Below are positions 1-7,291 of a stretch of 16,574 nucleotides of DNA, in pieces (position 1 is the first letter of the stretch; each line of letters opens with the position of its first letter). The stretch spans positions 1 through 16,574 of the forward strand of contig JBCCGE010000070.1 of the NCBI GenBank assembly GCA_039029455.1, read 5' to 3'. Below the pieces are notes generated by a model. The model was not told where the DNA came from. It worked only from the letters and a program-made list of their open reading frames with translations, and ran no database searches. This DNA comes from JBCCGE01 sp039029455. Lineage in GTDB: Bacteria; Pseudomonadota; Gammaproteobacteria; Arenicellales; Poriferihabitantaceae. The position numbers and the translations under genes were made by a program.

Positions 1-454
1 GTAGAGTGCACTAGCTTCCAGCTTGCATTCTGGATGCCCCTGCCGTTCCAGACTCCCGCATCTGGGCGCACCGTACCCTACCGACGGGTGCTGCTTTTCA
101 GGTGAATGGGTCTGGCCGCCCCAGAGAGCAACACTCCACCAATGCCGTTGGTCCAACTACGGTCCCATTTCCACCGACTACGCGGCACAGCTGCTGCTCT
201 AGCGCTACCAAGGCACAAGTGGGACTACTGGCGCTGACGTGGTATGCGGAGATAAGCTAGGGCATGGGTCACGAGGGTTGCCGACGTCACGGTACAACAC
301 GTGCCGAGCGCACCGTCGCTGTCGGCAAGAGCGGCTGAACAAAGTAGCGACGGTCATGGCTAGCGACTAGGATCAGCGGCACGGTCCCTGCCCACTACAT
401 ACATGAGCGCCAGAGCTGTTGTGATCTGCCTCCTACCAAGGTCTAAAGTATCAA
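1..454. other. Left-end region with no recognisable gene
   Basis: No open frame of 60 or more codons occurs on either strand here, and stops are frequent in all six frames, whereas almost all of 510-16,240 is coding. I see no tRNA, rRNA, tmRNA or RNase P motif and no insertion-sequence end. One 9-bp perfect inverted repeat, ACCGTCGCT at 312-320 with AGCGACGGT at 346-354, encloses a 25-nt loop and may be chance. The avtA gene should continue through this stretch on the minus strand, but no AvtA C-terminal sequence is recognisable. It could be a chimeric contig end, poor-quality sequence, a decayed insertion or a noncoding locus; the sequence alone does not decide. Confidence 0.5.
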
Positions 455-1411
455 TCAATCATACACGTTATCTGTATTCTGTGGACAAGCTCTGCTCGAC
501 AACCAGCTGGCGGGACCGAAGCTGCCGGGAGCGAGACTGTAAATTGCATTGGCACCGGTAATTTTTCGGATCAAAGCTGAATCTGCAACAACAATCCCCG
601 TTCTTACCCCGGGAAGCCCCAGCTTGGAGAGACTCAGACACAGAATAATATTCGGATTCCAGATTGGCGTGGCCTGACGAAACACGATGTTGGGAAACGG
701 TAGTCCGTATGCCCCGTCGATGATCAGCGGTAGTCCGGCCGCGATTGACAGTTCATTAAGTCGGGTCAGTTCCTGGTCGGTTACCACGTTGCCCGTCGGG
801 TTGGTGGGCCGTGACAGACAGACGGCACTGAAACGGTTTTCATCCAGTTCCAGTGCATCAAAGTCGACCCGATACTTAAACGACGATCCCGAGGCATCCT
901 TGTCGATCAGGGGCTGGATCGAGTGGAACAGTGAGTCGCCGTCAAAATCCACCTCGCCGTAACCGATGTATTCCGGTGTCATTGGCAAGCAGATTTTCCT
1001 CTCCTGTTGGCCCTGATCGCGCCCGGCGAGAACATTGAACAACCAGGCAAAACCGGATTGGCTGCCATTGGTAATGGCAATGTTGTCCGCAGTGAGGTCC
1101 CAGCCAAATTCCGCATGTAAATAGCCTGCAATGGCGCGGATGAATTGCGTATCTCCCTGTGGCGAGCTGTACTGGCCGATCATAGTCTCGAACCGACGGT
1201 CGGATTCGAGCATCTCGTGCATTTGATCGCGCATAACCTGCTCGATCTCCGGAATGAGCGCAGGATTACCGCCGCCCAGCATGCAAACCGGTTCATCCCT
1301 TGCCGCAGCTACACCCAGATCATCCATCAGCTGCAGGGTGCCGCTGTCGGGTCCGATTCCGCTGCTGAACAGCGAACGAAATTGCCTGGCAGGCGGTTGC
1401 GAATTGCTCAC
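455..1411 (-). pseudogene. avtA: Valine-pyruvate aminotransferase, C-terminally truncated
   Basis: This is a PLP-dependent class I/II aminotransferase that would exchange amino groups between valine and pyruvate (alanine/valine biosynthesis, cytosol). AvtA-type blocks are clear: CMLGGGNPALIPE near residues 43-55, ITNGSQSGF near 113-121, PEYIGYGE near 146-153, RPTNPTGNV at 201-209, IIDGAYGLPFP at 230-240, and LSKLGLPGVRTG at 271-282, with K273 as the expected PLP lysine. Similarity stops abruptly after SLAPGSFGPA (about residue 301, base 508); then come about 17 unrelated residues and a stop. The family is about 415 residues long, so roughly 115 C-terminal residues are lost and the protein is probably inactive. 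The start is GTG at 1409-1411, chosen because family similarity begins near residue 11; the ribosome site is weak. It lies 77 bases after prc on the same strand. Either the gene is really broken or the contig is misjoined near 505. Confidence 0.85.
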
Positions 1412-1462
1412 AGACTGAAGACTACAGTGCGAAAGTTGGAATTGGGAACTAAGGGCAGCAGC

Positions 1463-1479
1463 GGGTTGCGCAGCAACCC
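1463..1479 (-). terminator. Small hairpin between prc and avtA
   Basis: GGGTTGC at 1463-1469 pairs perfectly with GCAACCC at 1473-1479 around a 3-nt loop, just after the prc stop on the minus strand. No T-run follows it in that direction, so it is at best a weak terminator or a processing/RNA-stabilising hairpin that partly separates prc from avtA. Confidence 0.3.
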
Positions 1480-1488
1480 TTGCACGAT

Positions 1489-3795
1489 CTAGTTGCTCAG
1501 CAGGCCCTCAGACTGTGCCTGTCGTTTTACCAGAAGATTGTTTTCGAACTGACTGTCGATCATGATCCAGTCAGACAGGATTCGTCCGGTTTCCTTCAAA
1601 AAGAAATCCGGCTCCTGACTATTGGCGTCGCGCTCGCGGGCCTTGTCGCGTTCCTCGTAGTGATCCTCGAGTTCGTCAATGCTGGCGAACGCCTGCTCGC
1701 CCTTGCTTCGACGCAGAGTGTTTTCCAGTTCAAGTCGCTGCGAATCGAGAGACTCTCTGTCCTGCTCTCTTTTTACTTCATTCAGGGTAATGCTTTCGCG
1801 TTCTCGACGCTGACGGTTCAGGTCGCCGAGATTGCGCGCGAACTGATACTCCGCATTGACCATGGTGCGTTCATGGTGCCTGGAGATCAGTGTAGTAATC
1901 TTGTCCAGCGCAATTGATTTTGTGAAGGGTGTGTATTCCGCTTCCTCGATGGAATTGAAGGGCAGGGCATTTTCATACGATCGCTCTCCAAATTCATCGT
2001 AGTCGTCGATGTTGTCCCATATCAGATCAGGGACAACACCGCGGTGCTGCGTGCTGTCACCATTGACTCTGAAAAACTGAGCGATGGTCACTTTGAGTTG
2101 ACCCATCGGCCCAAGATCTTTTGCGTAATTGTTCAGATTCACCAGATTTTGCACGGTGCCCTTGCCGAAGGTCGGCTCACCAATCACTATTCCGCGATGG
2201 TAGTCCTGGATCGCGCCTGCAAAGATTTCTGAAGCTGAGGCGCTGTATCGATCAACCAGTACAGCGAGCGGTCCCTCGTATGCAATTTCAGGATCCGGGT
2301 CTCTGTCGATCTGGATATGTCCACCGCTGTTGCGAACCTGCACTACCGGTCCGGTTTCAATAAACAGACCGGTCAGCGCAATGGCCTCAGTAAGCGAACC
2401 GCCGCCGTTTCCACGTAGGTCGATTACAAGGCCGTCAATGCCTTCTTCCTCAAACTCCTTGATCAGTTTTCGAACATCACGTGTAGTGCTTCTGAAGTCC
2501 GGGTCGTTGCGGTGCATGCCGTCAAAATCAACATAAAATGACGGCAGATCAATGATGCCAATGCGGGACTCTGCCAAATCGGTTTCCAGTTCGATAATAC
2601 GTTTCTTCGCGGCCTGTTCCTCGAGTTTGATTTCGTCCCTCTGAATAGTGATGACTTCCGATTCCGCTTCCAGACCCTGCTCACCCGGAAGAATTTCCAG
2701 TCGCACAATCGATGCCTTGGGGCCGCGAATCAGTTCAACCACATCGTCCAGCCGCCAGCCGATCACTTCTACGATATCGTCATCGCCCTGGCCGACACCG
2801 ATAATACGATCCTCGGCCTTCAGATCTCCGGCCATATCTGCCGGGCCGCCGGGAATCACGCGTCTGACCAGGGTGTACTCATTGTCGGTCTGCAGTACTG
2901 CGCCGATGCCCTCCAGAGAAAGCCGGAGGTGAATCTTGAAATTCTCCGTGGCACGCGGTGAAAAGTAACTGGTGTGCGGCTCCAGATTGCCGACATAGGC
3001 GTTGATGAAGGTCTGAAAGACATCTTCATTATTCAGCTGCCGTGTGCGTCGAGCCAGATGCGTGTAGCGTCGTTCCAGTGAGTCGAGGATCTCCTCTTCG
3101 GATTTTTCGGTGAGTCGCAGGTTGAGAATGTCGTTCTTGATACGCTTGCGCCAGGCGTCGTCCATATCGGATTCGGTCTGCGGCCATTGAATCTCAGTGC
3201 GATCCAGCACCATTTCCTCGTCGAGCGTAAAGTCGAACGGTTTTGCCAGTCGATCCAGCGCATATTCCACCCGTTGTTCAACACGGGTTCGGTAGATGCT
3301 GAAAATCGCATAGACCGGTCGCAGCGTTCCGGTTTTAATAAAGTCGTCGAACTCGAATTTCAGCTGTCTGAACTGATCGATATCCTCACGCAGAAAGTAG
3401 TACCGCGACGGATCAAGCTGGTCGAGATAACGATTCAACACGTCTTCCGAAAACGAATCGTCGAGTGCCAGGTCGCGATAGTGAGACTTGTCCAGCAGCA
3501 CATTGATCAGCTTAGTGGTCTTGGACTGCTTGACTTCGCCTTTTGGCAGCGCAGTGTCTTCAAGGTCCTGAATCGCCGCCGACGATTGATGGACTGGCGC
3601 GATCCAGAGTGCAGCGCCCGTCAGCAGCACAAGCAGCGCGAGCAGACCGGACCATCGATACGGTTGCGTGTCCGTTCCGGTTGTTGACGAATTTGAAGAG
3701 TGCGATATCACGTCGCCGAATCTGGTGTTGTCCACAATAGTAAAAAGTTTTCCCGTTTGTCCCCACATCAGCGGACTGGCTGTTTGACCACCCAC
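1489..3795 (-). CDS. prc: Carboxy-terminal (tail-specific) processing protease Prc/Tsp
   Basis: This is a periplasmic, membrane-anchored S41-family serine protease. In E. coli the relative recognises nonpolar C-termini, degrades ssrA-tagged periplasmic proteins, trims PBP3 and, with NlpI, degrades the endopeptidase MepS. Seen here: a hydrophobic anchor at about 49-66, an N-terminal helical Tsp domain (about 85-280), a PDZ domain (about 285-370, with GIGAVLQTDNEYTLVRRVIPGGPA), the S41 core (about 400-590, with GLVIDLRGNGGGSLTEA) and a long charged C-terminal tail (590-768). The catalytic dyad is S520 in SASASEIF and K545 in FGKGTVQ, 25 residues apart as in Tsp. The length of 768 is slightly above the family's roughly 680, partly because of a doubtful N-terminus. 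The given start is GTG at 3793-3795; ATG at 3766-3768 or GTG at 3709-3711 would shorten the cytosolic stretch before the anchor, and none has a clear ribosome site. Confidence 0.95.
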   Translation of the reverse strand: MGGQTASPLMWGQTGKLFTIVDNTRFGDVISHSSNSSTTGTDTQPYRWSGLLALLVLLTGAALWIAPVHQSSAAIQDLEDTALPKGEVKQSKTTKLINVLLDKSHYRDLALDDSFSEDVLNRYLDQLDPSRYYFLREDIDQFRQLKFEFDDFIKTGTLRPVYAIFSIYRTRVEQRVEYALDRLAKPFDFTLDEEMVLDRTEIQWPQTESDMDDAWRKRIKNDILNLRLTEKSEEEILDSLERRYTHLARRTRQLNNEDVFQTFINAYVGNLEPHTSYFSPRATENFKIHLRLSLEGIGAVLQTDNEYTLVRRVIPGGPADMAGDLKAEDRIIGVGQGDDDIVEVIGWRLDDVVELIRGPKASIVRLEILPGEQGLEAESEVITIQRDEIKLEEQAAKKRIIELETDLAESRIGIIDLPSFYVDFDGMHRNDPDFRSTTRDVRKLIKEFEEEGIDGLVIDLRGNGGGSLTEAIALTGLFIETGPVVQVRNSGGHIQIDRDPDPEIAYEGPLAVLVDRYSASASEIFAGAIQDYHRGIVIGEPTFGKGTVQNLVNLNNYAKDLGPMGQLKVTIAQFFRVNGDSTQHRGVVPDLIWDNIDDYDEFGERSYENALPFNSIEEAEYTPFTKSIALDKITTLISRHHERTMVNAEYQFARNLGDLNRQRRERESITLNEVKREQDRESLDSQRLELENTLRRSKGEQAFASIDELEDHYEERDKARERDANSQEPDFFLKETGRILSDWIMIDSQFENNLLVKRQAQSEGLLSN

Positions 3796-3861
3796 CGCTG
3801 CACCAATATCTGCAGTTCGTCGCTGGATTGTCGCGCTGGCTAAGCCTGCTACATGGCTGAA

Positions 3862-3889
3862 ACTATACCATTTTTAGGGGGTTTTCGAA
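3862..3889 (-). promoter_or_regulatory. Candidate promoter for prc
   Basis: Reading the minus strand, TTCGAA (3884-3889) is followed after 16 bases by TATAGT (3862-3867). The -10 matches consensus at 5 of 6 positions, the -35 only at 3 of 6. Transcription would begin near 3855, giving a leader of about 60 nt to the GTG at 3795. The rest of the 218-base gap 3796-4013 holds no tRNA, terminator or small gene that I can support. Confidence 0.4.
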
Positions 3890-4013
3890 TGATTGGTTGA
3901 TGTCATCTTTTTGAGGATGAAATTGGCCTCTGGCATCTATAGTCAGGTTGGACACGATAAACCAGGGTTAGTTTATATACGCCTGCATGAGATCGGTTGC
4001 ACGGTCATTCCAC

Positions 4014-4955
4014 TCAGGGTTTGCGAATTTTCCAAATGGCGACGGCAAGGCTGTCGGATCCCGATCGCTCGCGCTGCAAAATTTCACAGTCCAGAAGTCG
4101 TAACCCTGTATTACTGCACCATTGCGCCACTGTTTTTTCCGAAAATCCCAGCCTTCTGTGGGCGTGTTCCTGTCGCAGAAATTCAAGGTCATGGGGCAGA
4201 AAGTCGATCACCATCATCTGACTGTTCGTTTGCATAACTCGGGCCGCCTCACGAACGGCGACTTCCGGTTGATCAAGATAGTGCAGAACCTGATGGATGA
4301 TGACAATATTAACTGAGCTGGAGGACAGCGGCAGATTGCGTGCGTCGGCGCGCTTGCAGATGCAGTTGGTGATATTGTTTTGCCCCAGATTCTGCCGCGC
4401 CACCTCCAGCATTTCGCGGCTCTGGTCAATGCCGATGCCCTGACCAATGCGATCGGCCAGCAGGGTCAGGATGCGGCCGGTACCGGTGCCAACATCCAGA
4501 AGTGTTTCGGTACCGGTGGTGGTAAGCAGTGCCGCCAGTCGGTTTTCCACGTCTTCATCGGCTACGGTATGGCGACGTATCTCGTCCCATTCCTGGGCAT
4601 TTTGTTTGAAATAGGAATCCGCCCGCTCCGCGTTGGCGGCCTTGATCGATTCCAGGCGCTCGCTGTCTCGCTGTATCTGTTCATCGTCGCCGTCCATCAA
4701 TTGCATGATGCCCCGACCGATCTCCGCGGCGCTGCCGCTGTCTGACAGTCGATGAAACACCCAGGCACCGTCCTGATAGCGTTCAAGAAGTCCTGCATCA
4801 CACAGCAGCTTAAGGTGTCGACTCACCCGTGGCTGACTCTGATCCAGGATGTTCACCAGTTCCGACACAGTCAGTTCGCTGTCCCGCAGGAGGTTCAGGA
4901 TGCGCAAACGCGTATGTTCTCCGGCGGCTCTGAGTGCGGTTAATAGTTCTTGCAT
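4014..4955 (-). CDS. ArsR-family regulator fused to a SAM-dependent methyltransferase
   Basis: Two domains lie in one 313-residue chain. Residues 1-75 form a winged-helix ArsR/SmtB-type DNA-binding domain: HTRLRILNLLRDSELTVSEL, then the recognition-helix region QSQPRVSRHLKLL at about 39-51 and the wing DGAWVFHRL. After a charged linker (85-125), residues 140-255 form a class I methyltransferase: motif I LDVGTGTG at 153-160, acidic D177 in GIGIDQS, and DARNLPL near 204-210. The ArsR part lacks an obvious metal-binding CxC pair. Such fusions are a known proteobacterial family, sometimes linked to methionine/S-adenosylhomocysteine metabolism, where SAM or SAH may be the sensed ligand; that role is inference, and no methionine gene is in the window. 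The start is ATG at 4953-4955 with no evident Shine-Dalgarno; an 8-bp direct repeat lies directly upstream. Both domains look complete. Confidence 0.85.
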   Translation of the reverse strand: MQELLTALRAAGEHTRLRILNLLRDSELTVSELVNILDQSQPRVSRHLKLLCDAGLLERYQDGAWVFHRLSDSGSAAEIGRGIMQLMDGDDEQIQRDSERLESIKAANAERADSYFKQNAQEWDEIRRHTVADEDVENRLAALLTTTGTETLLDVGTGTGRILTLLADRIGQGIGIDQSREMLEVARQNLGQNNITNCICKRADARNLPLSSSSVNIVIIHQVLHYLDQPEVAVREAARVMQTNSQMMVIDFLPHDLEFLRQEHAHRRLGFSEKTVAQWCSNTGLRLLDCEILQRERSGSDSLAVAIWKIRKP

Positions 4956-4956
4956 A

Positions 4957-4976
4957 GGTGACAGATGCGGTGACAG
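4957..4976. repeat. Direct repeat just upstream of the ArsR-methyltransferase start
   Basis: GGTGACAG occurs at 4957-4964 and again at 4969-4976, separated by 4 bases (12-base period), immediately 5' of the ATG at 4955 where the leader or promoter should lie. It is a candidate operator for autoregulation by the fused ArsR domain, but ArsR proteins usually bind inverted repeats and the 12-base period is not a full helical turn, so the role is uncertain. Confidence 0.35.
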
Positions 4977-5042
4977 TGTTTAGAATTCCGGTCTCGACGG
5001 AAGAGCCACTGCTTTAAATCAATTAGTTAGAGTCTTTTTTAA

Positions 5043-5717
5043 GTGTTGTATGTTAGCTTAAATTCCCGCTGGAAGTGGACGCGACTGCCGCAATGGCAAG
5101 TCGTCCTGCTGTTGTGCGGCGCACTCATTGCCGGTAACGCCAGCGCGGCCTCGGTTTACGTCTATGTCAATGCCGCCGGCAACCGTCTGATCACCGATCA
5201 TCCGCGCAGTGATCTACCGGGCTATACGCTATTGAAAAAGTATACCGCAGATGATCATTTCGGAACCGCCTACCGGCCAAAGTCCCGATCGGTTTCGCGG
5301 GGCCTGGTACCGCGGGTGACGGACTATGATCGGCTGATCCGGCTAAAGGCCGATGAGTTCGGACTGGAGCCGGCATTGTTAAAGGCGGTTATCCATGTCG
5401 AGTCCGCGTTTAATCCCGAAGCGTTGTCGCCGAAAGGCGCACTGGGACTGATGCAGCTAATGCCGGCTACCGCCACGCGCTACGGCGTCTACAAACGCAC
5501 CGACCCGGTAGAGAGTCTGAACGGCGGGGGACGTTACCTGCGGGATCTGCTCGCGATGTTTAATTTTGACACCCGGCTTGCCCTGGCGGCCTACAACGCG
5601 GGAGAAAATGCCGTGCAGCGCTACAACGGCATTCCGCCGTATCGGGAAACCGAAGACTACGTTGAGAAAGTCATCGCCCTGCGCGACAAATATCGAAAGG
5701 GTCTGATCGGCGCCTGA
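5043..5717 (+). CDS. Secreted lytic transglycosylase (SLT domain)
   Basis: This is a periplasmic peptidoglycan-cleaving enzyme that forms 1,6-anhydromuramoyl products. A basic N-terminus and hydrophobic core VVLLLCGALIA (20-30) end in NASAAS, a likely signal peptidase I site near residue 35/36; there is no proper lipobox. Residues about 37-67 (VYVYVNAAGNRLITDHP) resemble the short DUF4124-type module often found ahead of SLT domains. The SLT domain spans about 93-215: the catalytic Glu is E120 in AVIHVESAFNP, followed by SPKGALGLMQLMPATATRYGV (129-149) and ALAAYNAGENAVQRYNGIPPY (180-200). Its 224 residues suit a small soluble family member. The annotated start is GTG at 5043; TTG at 5046 is also possible, and neither has a good ribosome site. 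It stands alone, divergent from the ArsR fusion, with guaB 91 bases downstream. The exact subfamily is not assigned. Confidence 0.88.
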   Translation: MLYVSLNSRWKWTRLPQWQVVLLLCGALIAGNASAASVYVYVNAAGNRLITDHPRSDLPGYTLLKKYTADDHFGTAYRPKSRSVSRGLVPRVTDYDRLIRLKADEFGLEPALLKAVIHVESAFNPEALSPKGALGLMQLMPATATRYGVYKRTDPVESLNGGGRYLRDLLAMFNFDTRLALAAYNAGENAVQRYNGIPPYRETEDYVEKVIALRDKYRKGLIGA

Positions 5718-5773
5718 TCGCAAAGATGCTTTAATTTTCTGTTCGTTTCCGCAACGTCAGAGCGGACAATGGT

Positions 5774-5802
5774 TTCATCAAAAAAGGCCGTTGCTGTATA
5801 AT
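5774..5802 (+). promoter_or_regulatory. guaB promoter placed for a leaderless transcript
   Basis: A perfect -10 hexamer, TATAAT, lies at 5797-5802, with a partial -35, TTCATC (3 of 6), at 5774-5779 and a 17-base spacer. Transcription would start 6-8 bases after the -10, at 5808-5810, which is the A of the guaB ATG (5809). No Shine-Dalgarno sequence exists in the six bases between. Confidence 0.55.
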
Positions 5803-5808
5803 CCGTAA

Positions 5809-7269
5809 ATGGAACCTATAGATTTAGCGCTCACCTTTGACGACGTTCTGCTCGTCCCCGCAAAATCGGATGTACTCCCTCGCGACGCGAGCCTCGAAAC
5901 TCGATTTACCCGCAACCTCAATCTCAATATTCCACTGCTGTCAGCGGCGATGGACACGGTCACCGGCGCCAATACCGCGATCTGCCTCGCCCAGGAAGGC
6001 GGTGTCGGTGTGATCCACAGAAACTTCACTCCCAAACAGCAGGCTAAGGAAGTGACCCGCGTGAAAAAGTTTGAGAGTGGCGTGATCACGGACCCGATTA
6101 CGGTGGAGAAAGACGCGCGTGTCGAGGATGTCCTGCGGGTGATGCGCAAATACGATATCTCCGGCGTTCCGGTGGTCGATGGCGACAAACCGGTGGGCAT
6201 TGTGACCAGCAGGGATCTTCGGTTTCAGCGCGATGAAAGCGTTTCCGTCTGTGAGGTGATGACTCCGGAGGAACGTCTGGTGACGGTTGCCGAGGGCGCG
6301 AGCTCAGCCGATGTCGAAAAGCTGCTGCACGCGCACCGTATAGAAAAGGTTCTTGTGGTGGATGCCAACGGCAATCTGGCCGGTATGGTGACCGTGAAAG
6401 ATATTCAGAAATCCAGCGATTTCCCCAATGCCTGCAAGGACGAGCAGGGCCGATTGCTGGTGGCCGCTGCTGTCGGAGTGGGCGCCGATACGGACGAACG
6501 CGTGGAGCGACTGGTGAATGCCGGCGTTGATGCAATCGTTGTCGATACCGCCCACGGTCATTCGGCAGGCGTCATTGATCGTGTTCGTTTCATTAAAGCC
6601 AACTACAGTGGTGTTGAGGTCATCGGCGGTAACATCGCTACCGCAGACGCCGCTCGCGATCTGGTTGAAGCCGGTGCTGACGCCGTAAAGGTCGGTATTG
6701 GCCCCGGGTCTATCTGCACCACACGAATTGTCGCCGGTGTTGGCGTGCCGCAGATTCACGCGATTCGAGAAGTGGCCCGTGGACTTGAGGGCACGGATGT
6801 GCCGTTTATCGCTGACGGTGGAATACGCTTTTCAGGTGATCTGGCCAAGTGCATTGCCGCGGGTGCATACAGCGTGATGGTAGGCGGACTGCTGGCAGGA
6901 ACCGATGAGTCCCCCGGAGAAATAGAAATTTATCAGGGACGCTCCTACAAGTCCTATCGCGGCATGGGTTCTCTGGGGGCAATGGCCGAAGGTTCCAAAG
7001 ACCGGTATTTTCAGGACGAGGTTGACTCGGCCGACAAGCTGGTGCCGGAAGGCATAGAAGGCCGCGTGCCGTACAAGGGACCTATGGTCAACATCATTCA
7101 TCAGCTGATGGGTGGATTGCGCGCCAGCATGGGGTACACCGGCAACCACACCATTCCGGATATGCGATCCAAATCGAATTTCGTGCAAATCACAAATGCC
7201 GGTATGCAGGAAAGCCATGTGCACGATGTGTCTATCGTCAAGGAAGCGCCCAACTACCAGAGAAACTAA
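5809..7269 (+). CDS. guaB: Inosine-5'-monophosphate dehydrogenase
   Basis: The cytosolic enzyme oxidises IMP to XMP with NAD+, the committed step of GMP synthesis. At 486 residues it nearly equals the 488 of E. coli. Seen: the N-terminal TFDDVLLVP (9-17), a CBS-domain pair inserted at about 95-205 (ending MVTVKDIQKSSDFPNACKDEQGR), the potassium/IMP loop GPGSICTTR (298-306) with catalytic C303, IADGGIRFSGD (334-344), GRSYKSYRGMGSLGAM (377-392), the flap arginine-tyrosine pair R399-Y400, and the C-terminal GMQESHVHDV. All catalytic elements are intact. The start ATG at 5809 agrees with the family N-terminus, and a TATAAT box only six bases before it argues for leaderless translation. guaA begins 22 bases after its stop, so the two enzymes of the GMP branch are cotranscribed. 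Confidence 0.98.
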   Translation: MEPIDLALTFDDVLLVPAKSDVLPRDASLETRFTRNLNLNIPLLSAAMDTVTGANTAICLAQEGGVGVIHRNFTPKQQAKEVTRVKKFESGVITDPITVEKDARVEDVLRVMRKYDISGVPVVDGDKPVGIVTSRDLRFQRDESVSVCEVMTPEERLVTVAEGASSADVEKLLHAHRIEKVLVVDANGNLAGMVTVKDIQKSSDFPNACKDEQGRLLVAAAVGVGADTDERVERLVNAGVDAIVVDTAHGHSAGVIDRVRFIKANYSGVEVIGGNIATADAARDLVEAGADAVKVGIGPGSICTTRIVAGVGVPQIHAIREVARGLEGTDVPFIADGGIRFSGDLAKCIAAGAYSVMVGGLLAGTDESPGEIEIYQGRSYKSYRGMGSLGAMAEGSKDRYFQDEVDSADKLVPEGIEGRVPYKGPMVNIIHQLMGGLRASMGYTGNHTIPDMRSKSNFVQITNAGMQESHVHDVSIVKEAPNYQRN

Positions 7270-7291
7270 TTTAAGACTCGGCGGATCATTT

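Noticed and set aside
1480..1917. A plus-strand frame opposite the 3' end of prc
   Set aside because: It is complementary to the Prc C-terminal tail and its hydrophobic look comes from the charged-residue codons on the other strand.
3796..4013. Possible tRNA, because of GGTTTTCGAAT near 3880-3890
   Set aside because: No acceptor stem, anticodon arm or D arm can be built around the TTCGAAT-like string on either strand.
7112..7291. Upstream extension of guaA giving a 579-residue protein
   Set aside because: The added 60 codons overlap guaB in another frame and have no family similarity; ATG 7292 has a ribosome site and gives the normal GMP synthase N-terminus.
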